A stretch of 64,000 nucleotides of DNA, taken from positions 62,001 through 126,000 of the forward strand of contig NZ_BCUY01000001.1 in the NCBI RefSeq assembly GCF_001591465.1, given 5' to 3'. Shown piece by piece: positions 52,476 through 60,486 of the stretch. Made by a program: the position numbers and the translations under genes. Each line of letters opens with the position of its first letter. Position 1 is the first letter of the stretch. The notes beneath the pieces were generated by a model that ran no database searches, was not told the DNA's origin, and saw only the letters and a list, made by a program, of their open reading frames with translations. Source of the DNA: Cytobacillus firmus NBRC 15306 (GTDB lineage: Bacteria; Bacillota; Bacilli; Bacillales; Cytobacillaceae).

Positions 52476-53591
52476 TTATCGTTCGCAAGCATAATTGTCC
52501 TTATCTCTATCATGCTTTGAATCATATGCAGGATGTGTAGATGACACACCATTTGGATATACCTTCCTTAACTCCGTACAGTTTTTGTAAGACTCTGAAC
52601 CGCTTTCTGAAGAAGTTGTATTGCCGGCACTGCTGCTGTCATTCGACCCGCTATTACCGGTATTGCTTGACGTACCGCTCGCAGCTGCAGAATCCAGGTC
52701 CCCTTTTGTGGTTCCCTCATCCCCAAGAGACCATAATCCTTTGTTGGCTTCTCTTGCTTCCCTGCCGAATTTCCTGAAGTATTCACTGTATTTTACATCC
52801 GGATTGTAGGTGGATGGTTCCGCATAACCATTCAGAACCAAATGGGCATTGAACATTTTTTCACGTATTTCATCTTCGTCCATATCATCCGCCGGGATGT
52901 CCAGCCAAACGATTCTCAGCAGGCGGCCATACCGATCTGTGTCTGAGACATCCTTTTGCATCCAAATTTTCTTGCCAGTCAGTTCAGATGTGGTAAATTG
53001 GCTTGCTTCTTTTCCGTATTCTTCCACTCTTGTTGTTGATTCGGGAGTGTTCACTCCAATCAGGCGGACTTTCCTCCCGTCAGATGTTTCAATTGTGTCA
53101 CCGTCTACTACTCTGCCAACGGTAACTAATTCAAGACCCAAGCTCTCTGCAGCCTGACTTTGTTCCTGTTCCTGTTTTTGCTTTTCAGCCTCTTCCTGCT
53201 TCTGTTTTTCTTCCTGTTCTGCTTCTAGCCGTGCTTGCTCCTCAGCTTGCTTTTTTGCTTCCTCTTCTTCAGCCTTCTCTTGGGCAAGCTTTTCTTCTTC
53301 AGCTTTCTTATCTGCTTCATTCTCTTCTGATTGTATTTGTTCCTTCTCAGGCTCACTTACAGTTTCAGTTGCATCGGAGTCTGCAGCTGCTAAAAAAATG
53401 GATAAAATGAAGCCTGCTGTCATAATCCAGCCGGATTTTTTAAAATTTATTTTATATTTACGGTGCTGGTTACTAAAATATAAACCAATTAAAAAGACTG
53501 CTAACCCGATAAATGCTGCAGGAGCAGCTATGCCCATTAAAAGCATAAACACAATAATAATAGTAATAATAGTCCCTCTTATAACTTTCAA
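52476..53591 (-). CDS. membrane-anchored thermonuclease with coiled coil and excalibur domain
   Basis: 371 residues in four parts: two N-terminal membrane segments (about 7-40 and 52-68); a Glu/Lys/Gln coiled coil (about 80-148); a staphylococcal-nuclease domain (about 150-285) with GRVVDGDTIETSDGRKVRLI, GVNTPEST and DRYGRLLRIVWL holding the Asp, Arg and Glu active residues; a Ser/Gly/Asn linker and a C-terminal excalibur calcium-binding motif (DSKHDRDKDNYACER). Likely a surface-tethered, Ca-dependent nuclease. The TTG start 53591 has a distant ribosome site (GGGGAGAG), so the start is uncertain. Confidence 0.88.
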   Translation of the reverse strand: MKVIRGTIITIIIVFMLLMGIAAPAAFIGLAVFLIGLYFSNQHRKYKINFKKSGWIMTAGFILSIFLAAADSDATETVSEPEKEQIQSEENEADKKAEEEKLAQEKAEEEEAKKQAEEQARLEAEQEEKQKQEEAEKQKQEQEQSQAAESLGLELVTVGRVVDGDTIETSDGRKVRLIGVNTPESTTRVEEYGKEASQFTTSELTGKKIWMQKDVSDTDRYGRLLRIVWLDIPADDMDEDEIREKMFNAHLVLNGYAEPSTYNPDVKYSEYFRKFGREAREANKGLWSLGDEGTTKGDLDSAAASGTSSNTGNSGSNDSSSAGNTTSSESGSESYKNCTELRKVYPNGVSSTHPAYDSKHDRDKDNYACER

Positions 53592-53657
53592 AACTCTTTT
53601 TTCTCTCCCCTTTTAAAAATGATCCAAAATAAGCATACCTTTTTTCGTTCCAAATTT

Positions 53658-53687
53658 AAACACCAATTCACTAATGAATTGGTGTTT
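53658..53687 (-). terminator. terminator of sdaAA
   Basis: Perfect 13-bp stem AAACACCAATTCA / TGAATTGGTGTTT with 4-nt loop; the following tract is TTTAAATTT, so moderately strong. Confidence 0.75.
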
Positions 53688-53691
53688 AGTA

Positions 53692-54570
53692 TTACTGCTT
53701 TTTACCAAAAATCTCTTCTTGCAGTCTTCTGCCGGTTGGCGTTGCAGCGAGTCCTCCCTCAGCTGTTTCCCTTAATGCTGAAGGCATCGATTGCCCAATA
53801 AGGAACATTGCGTTAATGACTTCATCACATGGAATTCTGCTCGTAATTCCGGCAAGTGCCATATCGGCAGCTGTCATGGCATTGGATGCACCCATGGCAT
53901 TCCGCTTTACACATGGAACTTCTACTAGTCCGGCAACTGGATCACATACAAGGCCCAGCATATTCTTAAGTGTAATTGCCATCGCTTCAGCGGCCTGCTT
54001 TGGTGTTCCGCCTGCCAGTTCTACGATGGAAGCTGCCGCCATGCCGCTTGCAGACCCGACCTCCGCCTGACATCCTCCAGCTGCACCTGAAATGGAGGCA
54101 TTGTTAGCCACAACAAAGCCAAAAGCTGCGGAAGTAAACAGGAATTCGATCATTTCCATCCGTGTGGGTTTGAGGACTTCTTTTACAGCGAACAACGTAC
54201 CCGGCACCACGCCCGCTGAACCTGCTGTCGGTGTGGCACAAATTATACCCATTGCTGCATTAACTTCATTGGTTGCGACTGCTTTGCTGACAGCATCCAA
54301 TAAAATATTTCCTGATAAAGCCTTTCCGCTCTGAATGTATTTTTGCAGAAGAACTGCATCGCCGCCTGTAAGTCCTGTCACAGATGTTACCCCTTTGAGT
54401 CCCCTCTCAACTGCCTGTTCCATGACAGTCAGGTTGCGGTCCATTTTGGCAATAATTTCATCACGTGTTAATCCCGTTACTTCTATCTCCTGCTGAATCA
54501 TGATTTCAGCTATTTTTACACCTTTATTTTCAGCGAGCTCTACAAGCTCAGCAACATTTCTAAATAACAT
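53692..54570 (-). CDS. sdaAA: L-serine dehydratase, alpha subunit
   Basis: 292 residues. [4Fe-4S] L-serine deaminase catalytic chain, converting serine to pyruvate and ammonia. GIICATPTAGSAGVVPGTL, NASISGAAGGCQAEVGSASG and GLVCDPVAGLVEVPCVKRN carry the Cys ligands. GGAGGG ribosome site. Follows sdaAB by 31 bases; the two form the enzyme. Confidence 0.95.
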   Translation of the reverse strand: MLFRNVAELVELAENKGVKIAEIMIQQEIEVTGLTRDEIIAKMDRNLTVMEQAVERGLKGVTSVTGLTGGDAVLLQKYIQSGKALSGNILLDAVSKAVATNEVNAAMGIICATPTAGSAGVVPGTLFAVKEVLKPTRMEMIEFLFTSAAFGFVVANNASISGAAGGCQAEVGSASGMAAASIVELAGGTPKQAAEAMAITLKNMLGLVCDPVAGLVEVPCVKRNAMGASNAMTAADMALAGITSRIPCDEVINAMFLIGQSMPSALRETAEGGLAATPTGRRLQEEIFGKKQ

Positions 54571-54601
54571 TAGACTTTCCCTCCTGATGACCAGCTAACT
54601 A

Positions 54602-55264
54602 TTAGTCAACCATTCTGATTATTTGCGTTACATTTGGAAGCCCTTCAAGCTCCGTCATCACATCCTGGTCGATCTTCTGATCCACTTCAATAACCATGAT
54701 GGCCATTTTTCCTTTCTCCTTGCGCGAAACTTCCATATGTCCGATGTTGATCTGGTGCTTGGATAAAATATTCGTTACAGCGGAGATAACACCAAACTGA
54801 TCGTTATGAACAACTAAAATGGCAGGATGCTCCCCGGATAATTTAAGTTCAAAGGAATTCAGTTCAGTTATTTCAATAGTTCCGCCGCCAATGGATATTC
54901 CTACAAGTTCAATTTCACGATCACCTTCAGTCAGCTTCACTCTTACCGTATTAGGATGGTCTGTAACAGTATCTTCAACTGTAAAAATGACTTCAATCCC
55001 AGCTTCTTCAGCTAATTGAAGGGCAGAAGGAATTCGCTCGTCAAAGGTATCAAAGTCAAGGATACCGCCAACAATCGCCACGTCCGTGCCATGTCCTTTA
55101 TAGGTTTTTGCAAAAGAACCATATAAGGAAATCTCTGCTTTGGACGGCTGTTTACCAAAAAGAGTCCGGGCAACACGTCCAATGCGTGCAGCTCCTGCTG
55201 TATGAGAGCTTGAAGGTCCGATCATAACCGGACCGATAATATCAAATGCTGATCTGTATTTCAT
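54602..55264 (-). CDS. sdaAB: L-serine dehydratase, beta subunit
   Basis: 220 residues: MKYRSAFDIIGPVMIGPSSS then HTAGAARIGRVAR for the SDH-beta domain, and a C-terminal ACT domain (LVVHNDQFGVISAVTNILSK) that may bind an amino-acid effector. ATG 55264 follows AAAGGGG; the longer frame to 55324 has no ribosome site and overlaps the leader. Operon: YheO-type regulator, sdaAB, sdaAA. Confidence 0.94.
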   Translation of the reverse strand: MKYRSAFDIIGPVMIGPSSSHTAGAARIGRVARTLFGKQPSKAEISLYGSFAKTYKGHGTDVAIVGGILDFDTFDERIPSALQLAEEAGIEVIFTVEDTVTDHPNTVRVKLTEGDREIELVGISIGGGTIEITELNSFELKLSGEHPAILVVHNDQFGVISAVTNILSKHQINIGHMEVSRKEKGKMAIMVIEVDQKIDQDVMTELEGLPNVTQIIRMVD

Positions 55265-55342
55265 TTTGTATGCCCCTTTACTGTTAAGGTCTATAATTGG
55301 AGACAGCTGTAATGATAACAGCATCTATTTTAATAACTACTC

Positions 55343-56017
55343 TTATTTATGCTCCAGTGCTGCTTCAGGCTGGAGCTCATTTATTGTTCTGATTTTCTGC
55401 AGGTAATTATAGATGGTAAATTTCGAAACCCCCAGAACCGATGCGACATAATCAGTTGCCCCTTTAATGAGGAATGTCCCTTTATCTTCAAGCTGGCGGA
55501 CACATTCAACTTTTTCTTCAAGCGTCATCAATGAAGGTGCCTTCTTAAAGCCCTGAAGAACCTGATCTACCATCTCGTGAATAACATCCTGAACGGAATT
55601 AAAAAAGGTTTCCGATTTAGACGAATGTTCATCAAAGCTGATAAACTCTTCTATTTCTCCTCCGAATTGCATGAGCAGACTAATATCATAATTTAGGCAT
55701 AAAGCGCCAATTACTTTATTTTCATCATCACGGAGAAAAATCGTAGATGATTTCATGACATTTCCTTTTTTGGACTGTGTTTTATAATTGGCTATATCAT
55801 TTACCTCGTTTTTATGTTTGGCTAATTCATTCAGTACAAGATCTGTAATGGGTGAGCCGATTTTTCTGTCTGTTATATCTCCTGCTATATGAATAAGCGA
55901 TTTTTTTAAGTCGCTGAAATCGTGCACGGCCACTTCACAGCGGGAACCAAACATTCGCACAAGCATATCAGCAGTCCGAATCGCCAAATCAAATACAGGT
56001 CTATGGCATTCCTTCAA
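55343..56017 (-). CDS. YheO-like PAS / helix-turn-helix regulator
   Basis: 224 residues: an N-terminal YheO PAS-like sensor domain (GSRCEVAVHDFSDLKKSLIH, IIGALCLNYDISLL-like VIGALCLNYDISLLMQFG) and a C-terminal HTH (ATDYVASVLGVSKFTIYNYL). Probably controls the adjacent serine dehydratase genes; ligand unknown. TTG 56017 lies 10 nt after AGGA; GTG 56026 is nearly on top of that site and is the alternative. Confidence 0.85.
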   Translation of the reverse strand: MKECHRPVFDLAIRTADMLVRMFGSRCEVAVHDFSDLKKSLIHIAGDITDRKIGSPITDLVLNELAKHKNEVNDIANYKTQSKKGNVMKSSTIFLRDDENKVIGALCLNYDISLLMQFGGEIEEFISFDEHSSKSETFFNSVQDVIHEMVDQVLQGFKKAPSLMTLEEKVECVRQLEDKGTFLIKGATDYVASVLGVSKFTIYNYLQKIRTINELQPEAALEHK

Positions 56018-56155
56018 CTTTGTCACTTCCTTTTTATGAAATCGCTTTCAATATTATACTACTCTATATTTCTCTTCAATTTCATAATACCATAAAAACA
56101 ATATAGTTAAAATAAAATTTTAATAGCTACAAAAAAATTGTAAGATAAATAAATA

Positions 56156-56182
56156 TTGCCGCATCTGATTTATATGCGGCAA
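56156..56182 (-). terminator. terminator of the 77-residue gene
   Basis: Perfect 9-bp stem TTGCCGCAT / ATGCGGCAA with 9-nt loop, then TATTTATTT on the minus strand. Confidence 0.75.
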
Positions 56183-56189
56183 TTCAATA

Positions 56190-56423
56190 TTATACATTCT
56201 TTAGTACAAGGTAAAGCCTGCTGACACGCTCTGTTCGTTCTTCTTCAGAAGCAAGATCAAATTTTTTCAGCAGATGGAAGACCTCATTTAAAATATCCTG
56301 TGTATGTTCCTGCTGGAAAAATGACTGAAACAGCGGGTTCATATCTTCCGGGAGAAAACCTCTCTGCTGTTCAAATTTCTTTTGAACATCTTCCGGAGTA
56401 TGATCCAATTTACATTCGCTCAT
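56190..56423 (-). CDS. small helical protein of unknown function
   Basis: 77 residues, acidic, all-helical by eye: TPEDVQKKFEQQRGFLPEDM and TQDILNEVFHLLKKFDLASE. No family named with confidence, though it looks like a conserved Bacillus small protein. GGAGGTTTTTTTA before ATG and a good terminator support it. Divergent from the two-component genes. Confidence 0.7.
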   Translation of the reverse strand: MSECKLDHTPEDVQKKFEQQRGFLPEDMNPLFQSFFQQEHTQDILNEVFHLLKKFDLASEEERTERVSRLYLVLKNV

Positions 56424-56582
56424 TAAAAAAACCTCCTGTATGACTGTATACTTTTTTCGTTAGTATTAATCATTATTCTATTTTACCTTCTACAGTCCTA
56501 TTAAAACATATACCTCTTCTGCATCGTTTCTTCAAACATTTCGACTATAATAGAAGTAATTGATTTGAAATGAGTGAGTTCT

Positions 56583-57958
56583 TTGAAAAAACTGTCTGTG
56601 AAGCTCGGTCTGCTGTTCCTTCTGATCCTTTTTGGCCTTGAAACAACTATGTTCTTCTTTTACATAGTACCCTTGTTGAATCACGTGTGGAAGAAGAGCT
56701 CATAGCCTTGCAGACACGCGGCAATTCACACCGTGCTATACTCGAAAAGCATTTTGATGAAAATACGATTTCCCATGTAGCTCTGATGGAATCTGAAGCC
56801 ACTACAGATGTAGTTATTACAAATTCAACCAAGGAGATCCTTGGTTCTTCTGTTGATAGCAGTTTGATCCAAAGGTACATAGAAAAGCCGACTATATCTT
56901 CTGAAAGGGAGGGCAAAACCATCGGTGACAATTGGAAAGAAGAAGATTATATTTCAACTGTCAGCCCGATTGAACAGAATGGTGTGCTGATTGGCCATGT
57001 ATATATGTTTCAAGATACAGCCTGGATTCAGTCGTTAATCTCACGCTTAAATGAACAATTTTTAATCGCCGGGTTCGTTGCTGTCATTTTTACCATTACG
57101 ATCATTATCTTTTTATCAAAGGCTCTTGCGAAACCGCTGATTAAAATGAAGGAAGCCACCTCACAAATAAGCAGCGGTGATTTTTCAGTTTCCCTTCCTA
57201 AAACCGGTGACGATGAACTTGGGGATTTAGCACGGTCCATCCAGTTATTGGCGGGCGACCTAAATTATCTCAGAGAAGAACGAAGTGAATTTTTATCCAG
57301 CATTTCCCACGAGCTTCGCACTCCTCTTACTTATATTAAAGGATATGCGGATATAGTTCAGAAGCGGAACCTGAGCCCGGAAGAGAGAAATCAATATTTA
57401 TCGATTATCCTGGAGGAAACCAACCGGCTTTCAGATATGGTTAAAAATCTTTTCGATTTGGCTAAGATCGATAAAAATACCTTTGATATTATAAAAAAAC
57501 CAATAGATCTGAACGAATTCATGAATAAAATTGAAACAAAATTTTCTCCGGCATTCGCTGAAAAAGGCATGCAGCTATCTGTCAGCTGCCCTGAATCAAT
57601 CATCCTTTCTGCGGATGGATCAAGGCTGGAGCAAATCATATTTAATCTTCTGGATAACGCGATTAAATATTCCTCAGCTGGAGATAAAACAACAGTAGAG
57701 GTAAGCAGGACTAAAAAACATGTCATCATCAGAATAAATGATTCCGGCAGAGGAATCTCTGAAGAAGAACTTCCCTTTATCTTTAATCGTTTTTACCGAG
57801 TGGATAAATCACGTGCAAGAGCTCTTGGGGGGACAGGTCTTGGACTCGCCATAGTGAAAGAACTTGTCCATGCCCATGGAGGGACTATTTCTGTCTTCAG
57901 CAGAGAAGGTGACGGAACAGAATTTGAAATTTTTTTTAAGGGAGAAACGGAAAGATGA
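56583..57958 (+). pseudogene. sensor histidine kinase gene with a one-base frameshift near the start
   Basis: The N-terminus KKLSVKLGLLFLLILFGLET begins at TTG 56583 but that frame ends at TAG 56703. The rest, from about 56662 to the stop at 57958, is in another frame (HSTLVESRVEEELIAL...). Adding one T in the run at 56658-56661 (CTTTTAC) joins them into a normal kinase: TM1, extracytoplasmic sensor, TM2 (about 57057-57120), HAMP, H-box SSISHELRTPLTYIKGYADI, N-box EQIIFNLLDNAIKYS, G-boxes DSGRGISEEELPF and GGTGLGLAIVKELV. The ATGA stop overlaps the response regulator start. Could be a true mutation, a slippage-prone site or a sequencing error. Confidence 0.85.
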
Positions 57959-58632
57959 AAACAATACTTTTGGTTGACGATGAAACTAGAATGCTTGATC
58001 TAATTTCTCTATACTTAGCGCCCCGCGGCTACAATTGCATAAAATTGACTTCAGGTTCTGATGCGTTGCTTTACTTGGAAACCCATTCTGCAGATCTGGT
58101 CCTTTTAGATGTCATGATGCCTGAAATGGATGGATGGAGTGTATGCAGGGAAATTAAAAAATATTGGGATATTCCTATCATTATGCTTACTGCCAAAAGC
58201 GAAAAGCCGGACATTGTAAAAGGATTGAACATTGGAGCAGATGATTATATTCTGAAGCCATTCGATGATGAGGAATTATCCGCAAGGATTGAAGCGGTTT
58301 TGAGAAGAAGCAAAAGAGATGGAAAAACCAAAACCTTTAAAGGGCTGGAATTTAATGAAGATTCTTTTGAGCTTTCCTATAAAAATAAGGAAATTCTGTT
58401 AACCCCAAAAGAGTTTTCAATGTTAAGCCTTTTTCTCTCAAACTTGAACAGAGTTTTCTCACGTGAGCATTTAATAGGCTCTGTTTGGGGTTATGGGGTG
58501 TCAATCGAAGATCGCACCATTGATTCGCATGTAAGAAATTTACGTGAAAAATTAAGGAAAGCCGGGTTTCCTGCAGATGAGTATCTGACGACTGTCTGGG
58601 GTTTAGGTTATAAATGGGCCGGAAAGGATTAA
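57955..58632 (+). CDS. OmpR-family response regulator
   Basis: 225 residues: receiver domain with acidic pair DD at 9-10 (LVDDETRML), phospho-Asp in LVLLDVMMPEMDGW, Thr in IIMLTAKSE and Lys in ILKPFDDEEL; C-terminal winged helix with FSMLSLFLSNLNRVFSREHL and DSHVRNLREKLRKAG. Partner of the upstream kinase, whose stop overlaps its ATG by 4 bases. Target genes unknown; the following VTT-domain gene is 3 bases away and probably cotranscribed. Confidence 0.95.
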   Translation: MKTILLVDDETRMLDLISLYLAPRGYNCIKLTSGSDALLYLETHSADLVLLDVMMPEMDGWSVCREIKKYWDIPIIMLTAKSEKPDIVKGLNIGADDYILKPFDDEELSARIEAVLRRSKRDGKTKTFKGLEFNEDSFELSYKNKEILLTPKEFSMLSLFLSNLNRVFSREHLIGSVWGYGVSIEDRTIDSHVRNLREKLRKAGFPADEYLTTVWGLGYKWAGKD

Positions 58633-58635
58633 TAG

Positions 58636-59196
58636 ATGTTTTCTGATATCATCGAATCGCTTTCAGATGAACCGATATTGGCGGCTTTATTTAGTATATT
58701 CATGAACATTGCTGCAGCAATAACCGGATTCCTCCCAAGTGCCTTTATTACGGCTGGAACAGTTGCCGCTTTTGATTTAAAAGTGGGTCTAGTCCTTTTG
58801 ATCATCGGAGAAGCAGCCGGAGCAATTATAAGTTTTATACTTTATCGCAAAGGGATCACCAAGCTTACCTCCTCTTTTCCTCAGCTAAAGAATAACAAAT
58901 TTTTTTCAAAGCTTCAGAGTGCGGAAGGTCCAGATGCGTTTTTCATGGTTGTTTTGCTGAGAGTCTTGCCTTTTGTCCCATCAGGTGCAGTCACACTGGC
59001 AGCTGCATTCAGCAAAATGAGGCTTCTGCCCTTTGGCATTGCCAGCACGATCGGTAAAGTACCTGCATTGTTCATGGAAGCCTTTGCGGTTTCACATATA
59101 CTAAAATTTGAAAAGGAGCTGCAAATAGCCATTTTTCTATTAGTTGCGTTCTTCTTTTTAATTTACTATTTATATAAAAATGCTAAATTAAGCTAA
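58636..59196 (+). CDS. VTT (TVP38/TMEM64, SNARE-associated) membrane protein
   Basis: 186 residues with about five membrane segments; FLPSAFITAGTVAAFDLKVG, GEAAGAIISFILYRKG and LRVLPFVPSGAVTLAAAFSK are VTT-domain landmarks, with the re-entrant G-x-x-A pattern. DedA-like proteins are linked to lipid scrambling and proton-dependent envelope homeostasis. Its place directly behind a two-component system suggests it is a target or effector of that system. GGAAAGGA ribosome site. Confidence 0.88.
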   Translation: MFSDIIESLSDEPILAALFSIFMNIAAAITGFLPSAFITAGTVAAFDLKVGLVLLIIGEAAGAIISFILYRKGITKLTSSFPQLKNNKFFSKLQSAEGPDAFFMVVLLRVLPFVPSGAVTLAAAFSKMRLLPFGIASTIGKVPALFMEAFAVSHILKFEKELQIAIFLLVAFFFLIYYLYKNAKLS

Positions 59197-59225
59197 AGAG
59201 CTTATCTTCGGCAGATAAGCTCTTT
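59195..59225. terminator. bidirectional terminator
   Basis: Perfect 12-bp stem AAAGAGCTTATC / GATAAGCTCTTT with 7-nt loop between the VTT gene and the convergent YdhK-like gene. Confidence 0.9.
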
Positions 59226-59236
59226 AACTTTCTATA

Positions 59237-59836
59237 TTATTCAGCAGGAGAAAGCTCGTTTTCTGTCACCCACATGTGATTTTTTACTTCCTGCCCGTCA
59301 GCTGCAGTAAAGTCAACCATATAGACAGTTGTTTCCTTCACAGAATCGATTTCGGCAGTTGCTCCTTCCATCCCCTTCATGTGGCTTGCGTTTAATGTTA
59401 CCTCGTCGCCTTCTTTAAATGGCTCCTCACCTGCATCAGCAATCTCCTCGTGAACTACCCATTTATGGTTTTCAACTTTTTTACCGCCAATGGTTGGTGT
59501 ATAAGAGACAGTATATACGATTGTATTATATGCACCTGCAATGGTTGCTTCCGCTCCCTCCATTCCCTCCATATGTCCTTCTGTTATAAAGGCTTTGCTT
59601 CCAACTTCATATTTCGGGTTTTCAGCTTCCTTTATTCCTTCAGGAACTTCTCCTGAGCCGGAATGATCCATGCCTGAATGGTCTCCTGAATGGCCGCTGC
59701 TTTCATTATTCGTTGTATTCTCTTCCTTGCTGGCACTTTCCTCTCCAGTATCCCCGTCACTTCCGCCGCATGCAGTTAAAGTTAACGCTGCTGCCAGGGA
59801 AACAAACCAAATGGCGAATTTTTTTCTTGTTAACAT
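59237..59836 (-). CDS. YdhK family lipoprotein (two DUF1541 repeats)
   Basis: 199 residues. Lipobox LTACGG (Cys about 23), a His/Gly/Ser-rich linker (HSGDHSGMDHSGSG), then two similar ~60-residue repeats: GMEGAEATIAGAYNTIVYTV ... NHKWVVHEEI and GMEGATAEIDSVKETTVYMV ... NHMWVTENEL. These are DUF1541 units. His/Met-rich linkers hint at metal (copper) contact but that is inference. ATG 59836 is 8 nt after AGGAGG. Neighbour of a Cys-rich copper-type protein. Confidence 0.9.
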   Translation of the reverse strand: MLTRKKFAIWFVSLAAALTLTACGGSDGDTGEESASKEENTTNNESSGHSGDHSGMDHSGSGEVPEGIKEAENPKYEVGSKAFITEGHMEGMEGAEATIAGAYNTIVYTVSYTPTIGGKKVENHKWVVHEEIADAGEEPFKEGDEVTLNASHMKGMEGATAEIDSVKETTVYMVDFTAADGQEVKNHMWVTENELSPAE

Positions 59837-59984
59837 ATTCAATTCCTCCTTTTCTTCATGAAGTTAGTATGGCAATAAATTGTGCAGAAATTATGAAACA
59901 GGTATGCAAATGTCTAAATTAATACTGCCTTTTCAGACGGAAAATATGTACAGTCTCCATAACCAAATATTGCAATAAACTGGA

Positions 59985-60016
59985 TTAAAAACAGACACCC
60001 CGCTGGATGTCTGTTT
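59985..60016 (-). terminator. terminator of the Cys-rich four-helix protein gene
   Basis: Stem AAACAGACA / TGTCTGTTT with 10-nt loop, then TTAAT on the minus strand. Confidence 0.75.
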
Positions 60017-60027
60017 TGTCTGCTGAT

Positions 60028-60357
60028 TTAAGCAGCCATTTTACGGCATTCTTCTGCACACTTAAAGCATACTTCAGCGCAGCGCTGGCAATGATCGTGA
60101 TCGTGTTTTTTGCACTCATTTCCGCAGGCATCACATATATCTGCACATAGATTGCAAATTTGCTTGGCAAAGGGGCTGTCAGACTGCATTGCCTTAGCAG
60201 CAAAGGCACAGATATCAGCACACTCCCTATCCAGTCGAATACATTCTGCCATCATTTTAACATCCTCTTCTCCCAAGCATGCATCATAGCATACATTACA
60301 GGCTTTCATGCACTCTAAACAAGCTTGGATGCATTCTTCAAAAGATTGGTTGTACAT
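60028..60357 (-). CDS. Cys-rich four-helix-bundle copper-binding protein (YhjQ, DUF326)
   Basis: 109 residues with about 19 Cys, many in C-x2-C and C-x3-C spacing along four helices: CIQACLECMKACNVCYDACL, CNLCADICDACGNEC and CQRCAEVCFKCAEECRK, plus His in KHDHDHC. DUF326/Csp-like proteins store Cu(I) in the helix core. ATG 60357 (MYNQSFEEC) behind AAGGGTGATAAGG. Lies next to the YdhK lipoprotein gene, a common pairing hint for copper handling. Confidence 0.92.
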   Translation of the reverse strand: MYNQSFEECIQACLECMKACNVCYDACLGEEDVKMMAECIRLDRECADICAFAAKAMQSDSPFAKQICNLCADICDACGNECKKHDHDHCQRCAEVCFKCAEECRKMAA

Positions 60358-60448
60358 CCTTATCACCCTTTCATTATATCTTTTCAATGATATTCTACCC
60401 TCGCACTTTCTCAGTAAACTCCATACTTTCTGCATATATTTAAGGGTT

Positions 60449-60480
60449 AAAAAAAGAGCAGAGAGTATTCTCTCCGCTCC
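60449..60480 (-). terminator. terminator of ltaS
   Basis: Stem GAGCgGAGAG / CTCTCtGCTC then T7 on the minus strand. Confidence 0.85.
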
Positions 60481-60486
60481 TGAATT

